A stretch of 64,000 nucleotides of DNA from positions 25,685 to 89,684 of the forward strand of contig NZ_JAMWZS010000006.1 of assembly GCF_024282095.1 (NCBI RefSeq), given 5' to 3'. A model generated the notes under the pieces. It searched no databases, had not been told where the DNA came from, and worked only from the letters and a program-made list of their open reading frames with translations. Positions 1-8,019 of the stretch are shown here, piece after piece (position 1 is the first letter of the stretch; every line of letters begins with the position of its first letter). This DNA comes from Nitrosomonas sp. GTDB lineage: Bacteria; Pseudomonadota; Gammaproteobacteria; Burkholderiales; Nitrosomonadaceae. The position numbers and the translations under genes were made by a program.

Positions 1-1883
1 TGATAGCTGTGTAGATTACTGTCGATGTTTGCCAGCACTTCGTCAGCTTCTTCCAGGAAAATATCGAGCAGTTCCGGATCGATTGCCGTATCTGCCACTT
101 CGATGGGTTGTGCAGCGGTTTTTACCGTTTCGGCAGGCTCAGCATAGATTGCTGGTGTCGGTAGCGGCGCGCTTCCGGGGATCATTGCGATTTGGAATAG
201 CGTGATGGCTTCTTCGATAATCTGGTAGCTGTCCGGTTGTCCGCTTCTAAGCGCTTCGATGAAGAAAGCCAGGCTGCTTAACCCATCCACCAGCAGGATT
301 TGTTCGGTTTCGGCAATTTCATAGTCGGGTTCCAGCAGTTTCTCCAACAGACTCCAACAGAGATCCAATAACGTATTGGCGCGTTCCAGATCCAGCATGA
401 CCAGTGCGCCGGAAACTTGCTTGTGTAAAGCTGAAAGCGCAGATAGCTCGGAACGTTGGGAAGGCTCAAAAAAGAATTTGTCGAGGATATGTTCAATTTG
501 CTTCAAGTTGGTCAGAATTTCTTGCGCAACTTGTGCCAATAATTCTTTTTCCTGTGTCCTGCTGTCGATTGCGTTGAACGCCGGCGTACTCGATAGCTCA
601 CTGCCTTGATGCTCTACCGTGATTTGATGCAGACGGGAAGCGAGCGTGTCGATCTGCTGTGGTAAATCCGACGGTAAATTGTGAAAGTCATCGATGATAC
701 TTTCAATCAGCAATAACGCCGTGGCCATTTCCATTGCCAGCTCTTCGCTCGTATCCTGGGGGTGATCATGTAAATAAGCAACGGTATTGCCGATGACATC
801 GATCAATCGTCCTAACGGCGCACATTCGGTTTGCTGCGCCAGATGCCCGAGCCAGTCGGTGTATTCCAGCAATGAAACCAGGCTTTCCTGATGCCCCGCA
901 CAAAACTCACGCCAGATATCGTTGGTTTGCATCAGCGTGCTACGCAACCTGTCCAGGACGGGCTGCAAGGTTTCCGCTTGTTCCAGCGTCAGCGTGTCTG
1001 TATCTGTTGCCTGCCCCGGCCACACATAGCTATGCTTGATGTCGGTGATGCGTTGGCTGGCTGATTCGCTATGGGCGATGTGGTAGAGCAATTCGCGCAT
1101 GAGCGTTGCGGTATTGCCAGGCGTTCCGGCGGCAAGATGGCGGATGGTTTGTTCAATTTTTCCGCATAGGCGACGGATGGAAAGATCAATTTGATCGCTT
1201 TCCTGTTGCAGCAGATCTTCCAGAAAACCGGCGGCTACCCACCAGAACGCGCGTTCTTCGGTGGCTCCGGGAAATTCTTCAATGCGATTGACCGCATCAG
1301 CCATTTGTTGCAGGCCATCTTTATTCGATGGATCACGCAGCCACTTGAGCAAGCCGGCCTGAAATGCAGCACCCATCTGCTTGGCCACAATTTTCGCCGC
1401 GACAGCATCGATATGCGTTGCTTCAGCCTTTAATGCCGGGCTGACGGTTAACCGGGGGAAGAATAGATCGCTTTCGGGCGCATTCTCGAATCCATAGACT
1501 TGCATCAAGCCGCGATAAGCCGGAAACAGGCGCAGCGGATTTTCTTCTTTACCGTCGATAAGCTCATTCAGATAGTAGAGTAATGCTTTATTGGATTGCT
1601 TCAGTGCATCGCAAATCTGCGGATTGGGTGCTATTTTTTTGACAAGAAGCGCATCGACCAATTGCTCCATTTTGTCGCTAACGACGGTAATGCTGTTCAA
1701 ACCCAGCATTTCAAACAAGCCGTCCATCTGATGAATGTAGTTTTTGCAGTCTTTGACCGGATTCAATTGATCCGGATGCTGGCTATAAGCGTCTAAATTT
1801 TGATCAATCAAAGAGAAGACTTGATAAATCCCTTCCTTGATGCCGATAATCGAAGAAATGTTAAGTTTTGGTTGAGCGCTCAT
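1..1883 (-). CDS. chpA: ChpA/PilL-type hybrid chemotaxis kinase, N-terminal part (runs off window)
   Basis: The reading frame opens at an ATG at 1883 on the minus strand and stays open to the window edge, giving about 627 residues of N-terminal sequence. The visible part is mostly helical, acidic and Glu/Gln/Leu rich, as in the FimL-like and Hpt-rich N-terminal half of ChpA/PilL. Near the cut end it reads DPELLDIFLEEADEVL, the usual start of an Hpt domain in this family. The kinase core, CheW-like and receiver domains would lie outside the window. It follows pilJ by about 40 bp on the same strand, the usual order in type IV pilus (Chp/Pil) chemotaxis operons. It would phosphorylate PilG/PilH-type regulators to control twitching motility. 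The identification rests on the Hpt start and the pilJ neighbour, because the catalytic domains are not visible. Confidence 0.82.
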   Translation of the reverse strand, partial: MSAQPKLNISSIIGIKEGIYQVFSLIDQNLDAYSQHPDQLNPVKDCKNYIHQMDGLFEMLGLNSITVVSDKMEQLVDALLVKKIAPNPQICDALKQSNKALLYYLNELIDGKEENPLRLFPAYRGLMQVYGFENAPESDLFFPRLTVSPALKAEATHIDAVAAKIVAKQMGAAFQAGLLKWLRDPSNKDGLQQMADAVNRIEEFPGATEERAFWWVAAGFLEDLLQQESDQIDLSIRRLCGKIEQTIRHLAAGTPGNTATLMRELLYHIAHSESASQRITDIKHSYVWPGQATDTDTLTLEQAETLQPVLDRLRSTLMQTNDIWREFCAGHQESLVSLLEYTDWLGHLAQQTECAPLGRLIDVIGNTVAYLHDHPQDTSEELAMEMATALLLIESIIDDFHNLPSDLPQQIDTLASRLHQITVEHQGSELSSTPAFNAIDSRTQEKELLAQVAQEILTNLKQIEHILDKFFFEPSQRSELSALSALHKQVSGALVMLDLERANTLLDLCWSLLEKLLEPDYEIAETEQILLVDGLSSLAFFIEALRSGQPDSYQIIEEAITLFQIAMIPGSAPLPTPAIYAEPAETVKTAAQPIEVADTAIDPELLDIFLEEADEVLANIDSNLHSY

Positions 1884-1923
1884 TGTTGAATACTATCAAT
1901 CAATAGTCAGATTGAAAATAGCA

Positions 1924-4050
1924 TCAGACTTTAAAATTAGCTACCGAAGCTTTTAACTCGGATGCGAAGCCTGTGATTTGTTTGACGGATGTTGTGGTTT
2001 GCCGGGTTCCTTCGGTGTTTTGCCGGGTAATATGAAGAATTTCTTCCATGTTGGCGACAACCTGATGTGCTGAACGCGTTTGGACGTTAGTGGCATCGAA
2101 AATATTGGTAACCAATTGCGCCAGTTGTTTTGACACTCCCTCGATTTCTTCCAAAGCCCGCCCGGCTGCATCGGAGCGTTTGGCGCCCTGCGTCACACCC
2201 AGCGTACTTCTTTCCATCGCGGCAATGGCATCTTGTGTATCACCCTGGATGGTAATGATTAGCTCACTGATTTGTTTGCTCGCTTCCGCAGATTTCTCGG
2301 CCAGACGCTGCACCTCCTGCGCAATGACAGTAAAGCCGCGTCCTGCTTCACCGGCGGCGGTGGCCTGGAGCGCTGCATTTAACGCCAGTACATTGGTTTG
2401 CTCGGTGATATCGGTGATCAACGCAACGATCTCGCCGATTTCCTGTGAGCTTTCGCCCAGGCGTTTGATGCGCTTGGAAGTATCCTGTATGAAGGTGCGG
2501 ATTTCATTCATGCCGGCGATCGATTCGCGTACGGCAAGCGTGCCTTTTTCCGCGGTCGCCAGCGATTGTTTGGCGACTTTGGCGGATTCTGTCGCCATAT
2601 CCGATACTTCGGTGATGGATTCGGTCATGCCCAATACGGCGATGGTGGTTTCCTCAATTTTTGCGGATTGTTGTTGTGCGGCGGTTAATAAGCCGGATGA
2701 CACATGTTGCGCTTGGTTGGATGCGCTGACAACCAGTGCGCTTGCCTGATTCACCTGTTCTACCAGGGTATGTAATTCTTCGATGGTGCAATTGATGGCA
2801 TCGGCAATAGCGCCGGTCATATGATGGGTGATGTCGGTGCGCACGGTCAGATCGCCATCGGCGATTCTCTTCATGTCATTGAGCAGCGTTTGAATGGCCT
2901 TGCGCGCTGCTTCAATTTCATTTCGACTCACTAATTCTTGTTTGCGCACGTTCTGGCGTAATGATCTGGCGAAAAAGATGGCGGCAATGATCAATCCTGC
3001 GCTCAAGGTATAAATCAGGCTATTGAGCAAAGATACCGTGTGCGATGCCTGCGCTTGGATTGCATGGTCAAATTCTTTGATCATATCCAGCGTCGCGTCA
3101 TTGTTGTCTATGATCTGATGAACAGCCGATTGAGCCGCCATGGCCGGCGCAATTTCTTTTTCAATGATATTCAGATGATCATCGAATTTTCTCATCAACG
3201 CGTACACGTGCGATAGTAGATCCTGGATGGCCTCATCTTTGTCCGAGGCTGATCCCAGTCCATTACTACCTTGGCTGAGGATTTGCATAATGGTTGAGAT
3301 TTGTGCGTGATCCTGCGCGAGTTTCGCAGAGATTTCGGCCGGTAATAGTTCGTTAGGAAAAATGGCATGAATATTTCTTGACACGCTGCGTGCATGCATT
3401 CTGATGCTTTCCAGCGTTTTTATCTCATGCGACAGATTCCCGATTTCTATCATGCGGTTGATTAATTGTTCGATGCGCCTAGTTAACTGGCTATGAGTAG
3501 TACTGATTACTCGCGCACTGTTGGTCAGCTTGATCAGAGATTCTTGATGGCTCAGAATCAAATCGATTTTTTTGGCCGCAAGCTGCCAGTTGTTATGATA
3601 GACCTCCAGGTTTGAAGGCAGCGGAAGATCGGATAGCGGTGAAATTTTTTCATGACGATAGATGCCGCCCTGAAATAGCAACGTGAGGTATTGATTCAGC
3701 TGGGATTGATTGTCGTGTAATTGTGTAAACGCAATGGTATTGCCGCTGAGCGCCTGTTGCGCGGTTTTCGGCAGCTGCAAATGCTGTATCTGTAATTGTG
3801 AAATCAGCGCGGATTGCGCGGCGCTTTGCCTGGTTTCTTGTTCACTGATACTGACCGCGATCAACAGAAACAGCATGAGAAGCATCAGCACGGCGCCTGA
3901 TATCCAATTATTATCTAGCAGAATGGCGTGTTTTGAGACATTCTTCTTCACCGGTAGCGTCATAACCGGCAAGTTTGTTTTGATTGCGGCGATACCCGTC
4001 GTTAGTCTAAATTTAGAAAAATGCTCTTCCATCGGTTTCTCCAGGCACAA
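1924..4050 (-). CDS. pilJ: PilJ-type methyl-accepting chemotaxis protein
   Basis: This 708-residue receptor has a first membrane segment at about residues 50-68, a periplasmic helical sensor region, and a second membrane segment at about 340-363. A HAMP-like linker and a cytoplasmic signalling domain follow. The signalling hairpin contains NVLALNAALQATAAGEAGRG, the conserved MCP tip that docks the CheA-like kinase. Length and topology match PilJ (about 680 residues in Pseudomonas). The gene is immediately upstream of the ChpA-like kinase and is probably co-transcribed with it, so it should feed surface or pilus signals into that kinase. An internal ATG at residue 7 (MEEHFSKF) is an equally plausible start. 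A generic MCP is the alternative, but the neighbour favours PilJ. Confidence 0.9.
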   Translation of the reverse strand: MCLEKPMEEHFSKFRLTTGIAAIKTNLPVMTLPVKKNVSKHAILLDNNWISGAVLMLLMLFLLIAVSISEQETRQSAAQSALISQLQIQHLQLPKTAQQALSGNTIAFTQLHDNQSQLNQYLTLLFQGGIYRHEKISPLSDLPLPSNLEVYHNNWQLAAKKIDLILSHQESLIKLTNSARVISTTHSQLTRRIEQLINRMIEIGNLSHEIKTLESIRMHARSVSRNIHAIFPNELLPAEISAKLAQDHAQISTIMQILSQGSNGLGSASDKDEAIQDLLSHVYALMRKFDDHLNIIEKEIAPAMAAQSAVHQIIDNNDATLDMIKEFDHAIQAQASHTVSLLNSLIYTLSAGLIIAAIFFARSLRQNVRKQELVSRNEIEAARKAIQTLLNDMKRIADGDLTVRTDITHHMTGAIADAINCTIEELHTLVEQVNQASALVVSASNQAQHVSSGLLTAAQQQSAKIEETTIAVLGMTESITEVSDMATESAKVAKQSLATAEKGTLAVRESIAGMNEIRTFIQDTSKRIKRLGESSQEIGEIVALITDITEQTNVLALNAALQATAAGEAGRGFTVIAQEVQRLAEKSAEASKQISELIITIQGDTQDAIAAMERSTLGVTQGAKRSDAAGRALEEIEGVSKQLAQLVTNIFDATNVQTRSAHQVVANMEEILHITRQNTEGTRQTTTSVKQITGFASELKASVANFKV

Positions 4051-4201
4051 TAGCGGCTTATCTGAACTTCGAATGCTTTTGACACAATAACTTGAGTGTC
4101 GTCAGACCGTAGCATAGCCGCTATGGCTGGTAGTCAAAAACAGAATAAGACCTGGAAACAGATGTCTTTTAGGTGTTGATATTTCTAGCGGACCGCTGAA
4201 T

Positions 4202-5713
4202 TTATGCGAGGAATAATTGATACGCGGGATTCTTGGTTTCGTCCCAGTAACGGTAACCCAATTGGTTCAGGAATGCTTTGAAAGCGGATTTTTCCTCGGG
4301 AGGAACCTGGATGCCGATCAGCACGCGGCCATAGTCAGCACCGTGATTACGATAATGAAACAGGCTGATATTCCAGTTGTGGCTCATGTTGTTGAGGAAA
4401 TTCATCAGTGCGCCGGGGCGATCCGGGAATTCAAAGCGATACAGAATTTCATTGTTGACTTCATGGGCGCGTCCGCCGACTAAATGACGGACATGCAGTT
4501 TGGCCATTTCATTGTTGCTCAGGTCTTCGGTCGCCAAACCGCTTTGTCTGAGTTCGCTGATCATTTGCTGAGTTTCCTCCTGATTGCGAACCGACACGCC
4601 GACAAAAACATGCGCCACTTTCGGATCCGCATAGCGGTAGTTAAACTCAGTGATGCTTTTTGTGCCGAGCAAATTACAGAATTTCTTGAAACTGCCCGGT
4701 GCTTCCGGGATCGTCACCGACATCACCGCCTCGCGTTGCTCACCGATTTCCGCGCGCTCGGAAATATGGCGCAAGCGATCAAAATTCATATTCGCGCCGG
4801 ATGCAATCGCAACCAATGTTTTATGCAGGATTCTTTCGCGTGTCACATAGGCTTTGATGCCGGCGACCGCAAGTGCTCCCGAAGGCTCCAGAATCGTGCG
4901 GGTATCCTCAAATACATCCTTGATCGCGGCGCAAATGGCATCGGTATCGACCAGAATCACTTCGTCGACCAGTTCGCGGCAGAGCCGGAAGGTTTCCTTG
5001 CCGACATACCGCACCGCCACGCCATCAGCAAATAAGCCGACTTGCGTCAATTTGACACGGCGGCCGCTTTGCAATGAACGGTACATGGCATCCGAATCGA
5101 CCGGCTCGACACCGATGATCTTGATCTTTGGGTACAACCGTTTCACATAAGCCGCTATGCCGGCGATCAACCCGCCACCGCCAATCGGTACAAAGATGGC
5201 GTGAATCTGCCCCGTATGCTGGCGCAAAATTTCCATGCCGACGGTGCCTTGCCCGGCGATCACATCCGGATCATCGTAAGGATGAACAAACGTGACTTGC
5301 TCTTCTTTGGCCAGTGTGATCGCGTGCTCGTAAGCATCGTTATACGAATCGCCATGCAATGCGACTGTGGCGCCCAGCGCCATGACCGCGTTCACCTTGA
5401 TTTGCGGCGTGGTGACCGGCATCACGATGGTGGCGCTACAGTTTAATTTCTTGGCGGACAGCGCAACGCCCTGTGCGTGGTTACCGGCAGAAGCGGCGAT
5501 GACACCGCGGTTACGCACCGCGGGCGTCAGCTTGATCATCTTGTTATACGCACCGCGCAACTTGAATGAAAAGACCTGCTGCAAATCTTCCCGCTTCAAT
5601 AACACCTGATTATGGATGCGCTCGGACAAATTGACGACATGATCCAACGGACTCTCGATCGCGACATCATAAACTTGTGCGGTCAGTATTCTTTCAAGGT
5701 AATTGTTTTTCAT
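4202..5713 (-). CDS. ilvA: Threonine ammonia-lyase, biosynthetic
   Basis: This PLP enzyme of 503 residues deaminates threonine to 2-oxobutanoate, the first committed step of isoleucine synthesis. The PLP lysine is K51 in SFKLRGAYN, and the phosphate-binding glycine loop GGGGLIAG lies near residue 178. The C-terminal third carries two ACT-like regulatory modules (for example PEAPGSFKKFCNLLGTKSIT and FEFPDRPGALMNFLNNM), so it is the long, isoleucine-regulated form and not the short catabolic one. Its first residues, MKNNYLERI, and its leader are duplicated about 960 bp upstream, beyond the nucleotidyltransferase/HEPN pair. It stands alone on the minus strand with about 150 bp to pilJ. Confidence 0.96.
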   Translation of the reverse strand: MKNNYLERILTAQVYDVAIESPLDHVVNLSERIHNQVLLKREDLQQVFSFKLRGAYNKMIKLTPAVRNRGVIAASAGNHAQGVALSAKKLNCSATIVMPVTTPQIKVNAVMALGATVALHGDSYNDAYEHAITLAKEEQVTFVHPYDDPDVIAGQGTVGMEILRQHTGQIHAIFVPIGGGGLIAGIAAYVKRLYPKIKIIGVEPVDSDAMYRSLQSGRRVKLTQVGLFADGVAVRYVGKETFRLCRELVDEVILVDTDAICAAIKDVFEDTRTILEPSGALAVAGIKAYVTRERILHKTLVAIASGANMNFDRLRHISERAEIGEQREAVMSVTIPEAPGSFKKFCNLLGTKSITEFNYRYADPKVAHVFVGVSVRNQEETQQMISELRQSGLATEDLSNNEMAKLHVRHLVGGRAHEVNNEILYRFEFPDRPGALMNFLNNMSHNWNISLFHYRNHGADYGRVLIGIQVPPEEKSAFKAFLNQLGYRYWDETKNPAYQLFLA

Positions 5714-5802
5714 AACGGGAAGTAGGTAAATCCAGGCAATGGTCTCATCCGGAACTGGAAAATGGATTTTATCACGATCAGGGATGATATGAGTTTTGTT
5801 GC
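5701..5802. repeat. Direct repeat copy 1: ilvA leader and first codons
   Basis: These 102 bp align without gaps to 6661-6762, with 19 mismatches by my count (about 81-83% identity), at a constant offset of 960 bp. The copy covers the first ilvA codons, its start and its upstream region. The two copies bracket the nucleotidyltransferase/HEPN pair. Confidence 0.85.
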
Positions 5803-5853
5803 CAGGAAGTGAGTATTGCTGTTTCGTAGATCTAGCGTAACCGGGAGCTTCAA

Positions 5854-6186
5854 TTAGTTGTTCTCTTTCACCGGAAATAATTGTTTACCGGAACACTGTG
5901 CGTTTTGTTTGAGCTTGGCATTGCTCAATCTGTCCCAATGCAGCAGATCCACCTTGAAAACCAGCGGCAAGGCATCGATTTCATTCCATAACCGGGTGAA
6001 GGTATTGTCGTTCATGCCGGGGGCGATGACCGCGAGATCGATATCCGATCCATCCTTGTAATTCCCTTTGGCGCGAGAGCCAAAAATCAGTACTTGATGA
6101 ATATCCGGGTAACGTGCAAAAACCTGCCGGAGATCTTCGATAATCGCGGGTGACAAACCGTAGATCAATGGATTTCCTTGCGCCAT
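5854..6186 (-). CDS. MntA-like minimal nucleotidyltransferase (antitoxin)
   Basis: This 110-residue protein has the pol-beta superfamily signature GSRAKGNYKDGSDIDLAV near residue 36, with the GS and DxD catalytic elements and a third acidic residue in VDLLHW. These are the features of minimal nucleotidyltransferases (MNT). In the known MntA/HepT type VII toxin-antitoxin systems the MNT protein adenylylates its HEPN partner and so silences it. The gene overlaps the end of the upstream HEPN gene by 22 bp, which indicates co-translation. The catalytic residues appear intact. That it is an antitoxin is inferred from the pairing; stand-alone housekeeping MNT pairs of the HI0073/HI0074 type are the alternative. 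Confidence 0.85.
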   Translation of the reverse strand: MAQGNPLIYGLSPAIIEDLRQVFARYPDIHQVLIFGSRAKGNYKDGSDIDLAVIAPGMNDNTFTRLWNEIDALPLVFKVDLLHWDRLSNAKLKQNAQCSGKQLFPVKENN

Positions 6187-6566
6187 GTCGCTACGTCCTG
6201 CGCCAGTTCCTTGAAAAGTAATTGTCCTTGGTTAACCAAGAAGTTATACACGGTATCGGCCAATTTCTCGTCGTAGGTGTGGCTGGTGAGGTTACGCATC
6301 TTCTGTGCTTCACTCCAGGCATTGCCATCCCTAATCAGACCCTTGCTGAGCGATTCCTGAAACACGTCGCGTGGTGTTAATACCTCAATTCCCACCATTT
6401 CCAGGCGAAGCTTGAGGATTTTCCATGCCAGTTCCCAGCAAAACTCGAATCGCTGAATGACAGAATCTCGAATAAATGAGTTAAACGGTTGTTCACAAGC
6501 TTCTGTCAAGCGCGCAGCAGCACGCACGAAAGTATCCGCGCGTTCGGTAAACCGTTGGATATCCAT
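6165..6566 (-). CDS. HEPN/HI0074-family nucleotidyltransferase partner (HepT-like toxin)
   Basis: This 133-residue all-helical protein is of the HI0074/HEPN type. It contains RNLTSHTYD, which matches the R-x4-H motif of HEPN ribonucleases at the expected distance from the C-terminus. It lies upstream of and overlaps the MNT gene on the same strand, the standard toxin-first arrangement of HepT/MntA modules. The likely job is RNA cleavage when not adenylylated; this follows from the family and is untested here. A Shine-Dalgarno-like sequence (GGAGACACC) precedes the ATG. The pair sits between ilvA and an unrelated regulator, within a duplicated ilvA leader. Confidence 0.85.
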   Translation of the reverse strand: MDIQRFTERADTFVRAAARLTEACEQPFNSFIRDSVIQRFEFCWELAWKILKLRLEMVGIEVLTPRDVFQESLSKGLIRDGNAWSEAQKMRNLTSHTYDEKLADTVYNFLVNQGQLLFKELAQDVATWRKEIH

Positions 6567-6660
6567 AGGGTGTCTCCTGTGTCAATCGGGAACAGTGCAA
6601 TCGTTGGTTGCAATCAATAGAAGCCTGCGTCAATACGAGTTGCTCCGGATTTCCTCAAGA

Positions 6661-6762
6661 TATTGTTTTCCATAGCGGGAAGTGGGTAAGTCCAAGTCAC
6701 ATTTTAATCCGGAACTGGAAAGGGGATTTTATCATGATCAGGGATGGCACGAGTTTTGTTGC
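6661..6762. repeat. Direct repeat copy 2: displaced ilvA leader remnant
   Basis: This is the second copy of the ilvA leader. Read on the minus strand it still contains an ATG followed by codons for MENNIL, mirroring ilvA MKNNYL, and then a stop after about 17 codons. It lies upstream of the HEPN gene and may supply its promoter. Confidence 0.82.
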
Positions 6763-6802
6763 GGCTATGGGTAATGTTTCAATTTGAATTTTTCTTTGTA
6801 TA

Positions 6803-6900
6803 CTTTACGTTTCTCTCGTCTAATATTTACGTTTATTTGTCATTATCTTTACATTTAAGTGCTGTAAGCTTTACAATTAACAGAAATAACCTTTACGTTT
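6803..6900 (+). promoter_or_regulatory. Five operator-like boxes in strict 22-bp register
   Basis: The box CTTTACGTTT or a close variant starts at 6803, 6825, 6847, 6869 and 6891, so every interval is exactly 22 bp (two helical turns). The variants are CTTTACGTTT, ATTTACGTTT, CTTTACATTT, CTTTACAATT and CTTTACGTTT; the 12 bp between boxes are not conserved. The array ends 10 bp before the ATG of the HTH-ATPase gene, so it overlaps that gene's promoter and ribosome-binding region. Cooperative binding on one DNA face, probably autoregulation, is my inference. Confidence 0.85.
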
Positions 6901-6910
6901 AATATGCCAA

Positions 6911-7918
6911 ATGTTGATTGATGAACCCACTCGCGGCCTCCTGAAGCTTGTTTCCGATAGCGGAGGAAATGTTGCCGCCAGACTGGCCAGTAGTTTAGGT
7001 ATATCGCGTCAAGCCGCCAGCGCAAGATTGCGAACCGCAATATCAAAAGGATTGATTGCGAAGCATGGTGTTGGGCGAGGTGTTGAGTATGTGCTCACTG
7101 AGACGGCTCGTGTTCATAAGGAATACGACAGGGCAGGTTTATCCGAAGATAGGGTTTGGTCTTCTCTATTTGCGCCGGTAGTAAAAGACTTGCCAGAGAA
7201 TGTCCGCGATGTTTGGCGCTATGGCTTTACCGAAATGATCAACAATGCGATTGATCATTCCGGCTCAGATAAAATTACCGTTTGGGTAATGCGAAATGCC
7301 TTATATACGCAAGCTTGGGTTGCTGATGATGGGGAAGGTATCTTCAACAAAATTCAGAAAGCCCTTGACCTTTACGATCCGCGCGAAGCAATTCTGGAAC
7401 TGGCAAAAGGGAAATTCACAACAGACCCGGTAAACCATTCGGGTGAAGGGATTTTCTTTTCCAGCAAAGTATTCGATCTTTTTGATATTCGATCGGGAAG
7501 TCTTCATTTTATGCATGAGGACGGATTGGATGATATGTTGATAGAGCGTCCAAAAAATGCGCCAGGAACATTGGTAGTCATGCGTCTGATGAACGACAGT
7601 ACCCGCACAACAAAAGAAATTTTCGACAAATTCGCGGTACCTGAGGAGTATACGTTCGCTAAAACAATTGTTCCTGTCCGATTGGGTCAATACGAAGGTG
7701 AAAAATTGGTATCCAGATCACAGGCGAAAAGACTGATATTTCGTTTTGAGAAATTCAAAACAGTCATTCTTGATTTTACCGGGATTGAAGAAATTGGACA
7801 GGCTTTCTCTGATGAAGTATTCCGAGTATTCCAGAATGTCCATAAAGATACCAAGCTTGTGCCGGTAAATATGACGCCCGCGGTAAGGAATATGGTGTCA
7901 CGAGCGAAAGCAGGATAA
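6911..7918 (+). CDS. HTH, GHKL-ATPase and STAS-like (DUF4325) fusion regulator
   Basis: The 335-residue protein has three parts. Residues 1-65 form a winged helix-turn-helix (SLGISRQAASARLRTAISKG). Residues about 95-260 are a GHKL/HATPase domain, with N-box EMINNAIDHS (108-117), G1 box DDGEGI (139-144) and G2 box GEGIFFSS (178-185). Residues about 265-335 resemble the STAS-like DUF4325 domain (ILDFTGIEEIGQAFSDEVFR). There is no histidine-phosphorylation motif, so it is not a classical sensor kinase. The layout suggests a transcription factor whose DNA binding is gated by ATP and an anti-sigma-like switch inside one chain. It stands alone, faces sbcB, and is preceded by the 22-bp box array. 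Its target genes are unknown. Confidence 0.8.
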   Translation: MLIDEPTRGLLKLVSDSGGNVAARLASSLGISRQAASARLRTAISKGLIAKHGVGRGVEYVLTETARVHKEYDRAGLSEDRVWSSLFAPVVKDLPENVRDVWRYGFTEMINNAIDHSGSDKITVWVMRNALYTQAWVADDGEGIFNKIQKALDLYDPREAILELAKGKFTTDPVNHSGEGIFFSSKVFDLFDIRSGSLHFMHEDGLDDMLIERPKNAPGTLVVMRLMNDSTRTTKEIFDKFAVPEEYTFAKTIVPVRLGQYEGEKLVSRSQAKRLIFRFEKFKTVILDFTGIEEIGQAFSDEVFRVFQNVHKDTKLVPVNMTPAVRNMVSRAKAG

Positions 7919-8019
7919 TGGTTTGCATGTGCCGCAAATGCACCATGCGATGAACCATGGTTTCCGGATTGTCATGCTTTTATGAGACGTGAGTTTCCAT
8001 ACTGGATGAGATTCTTATT

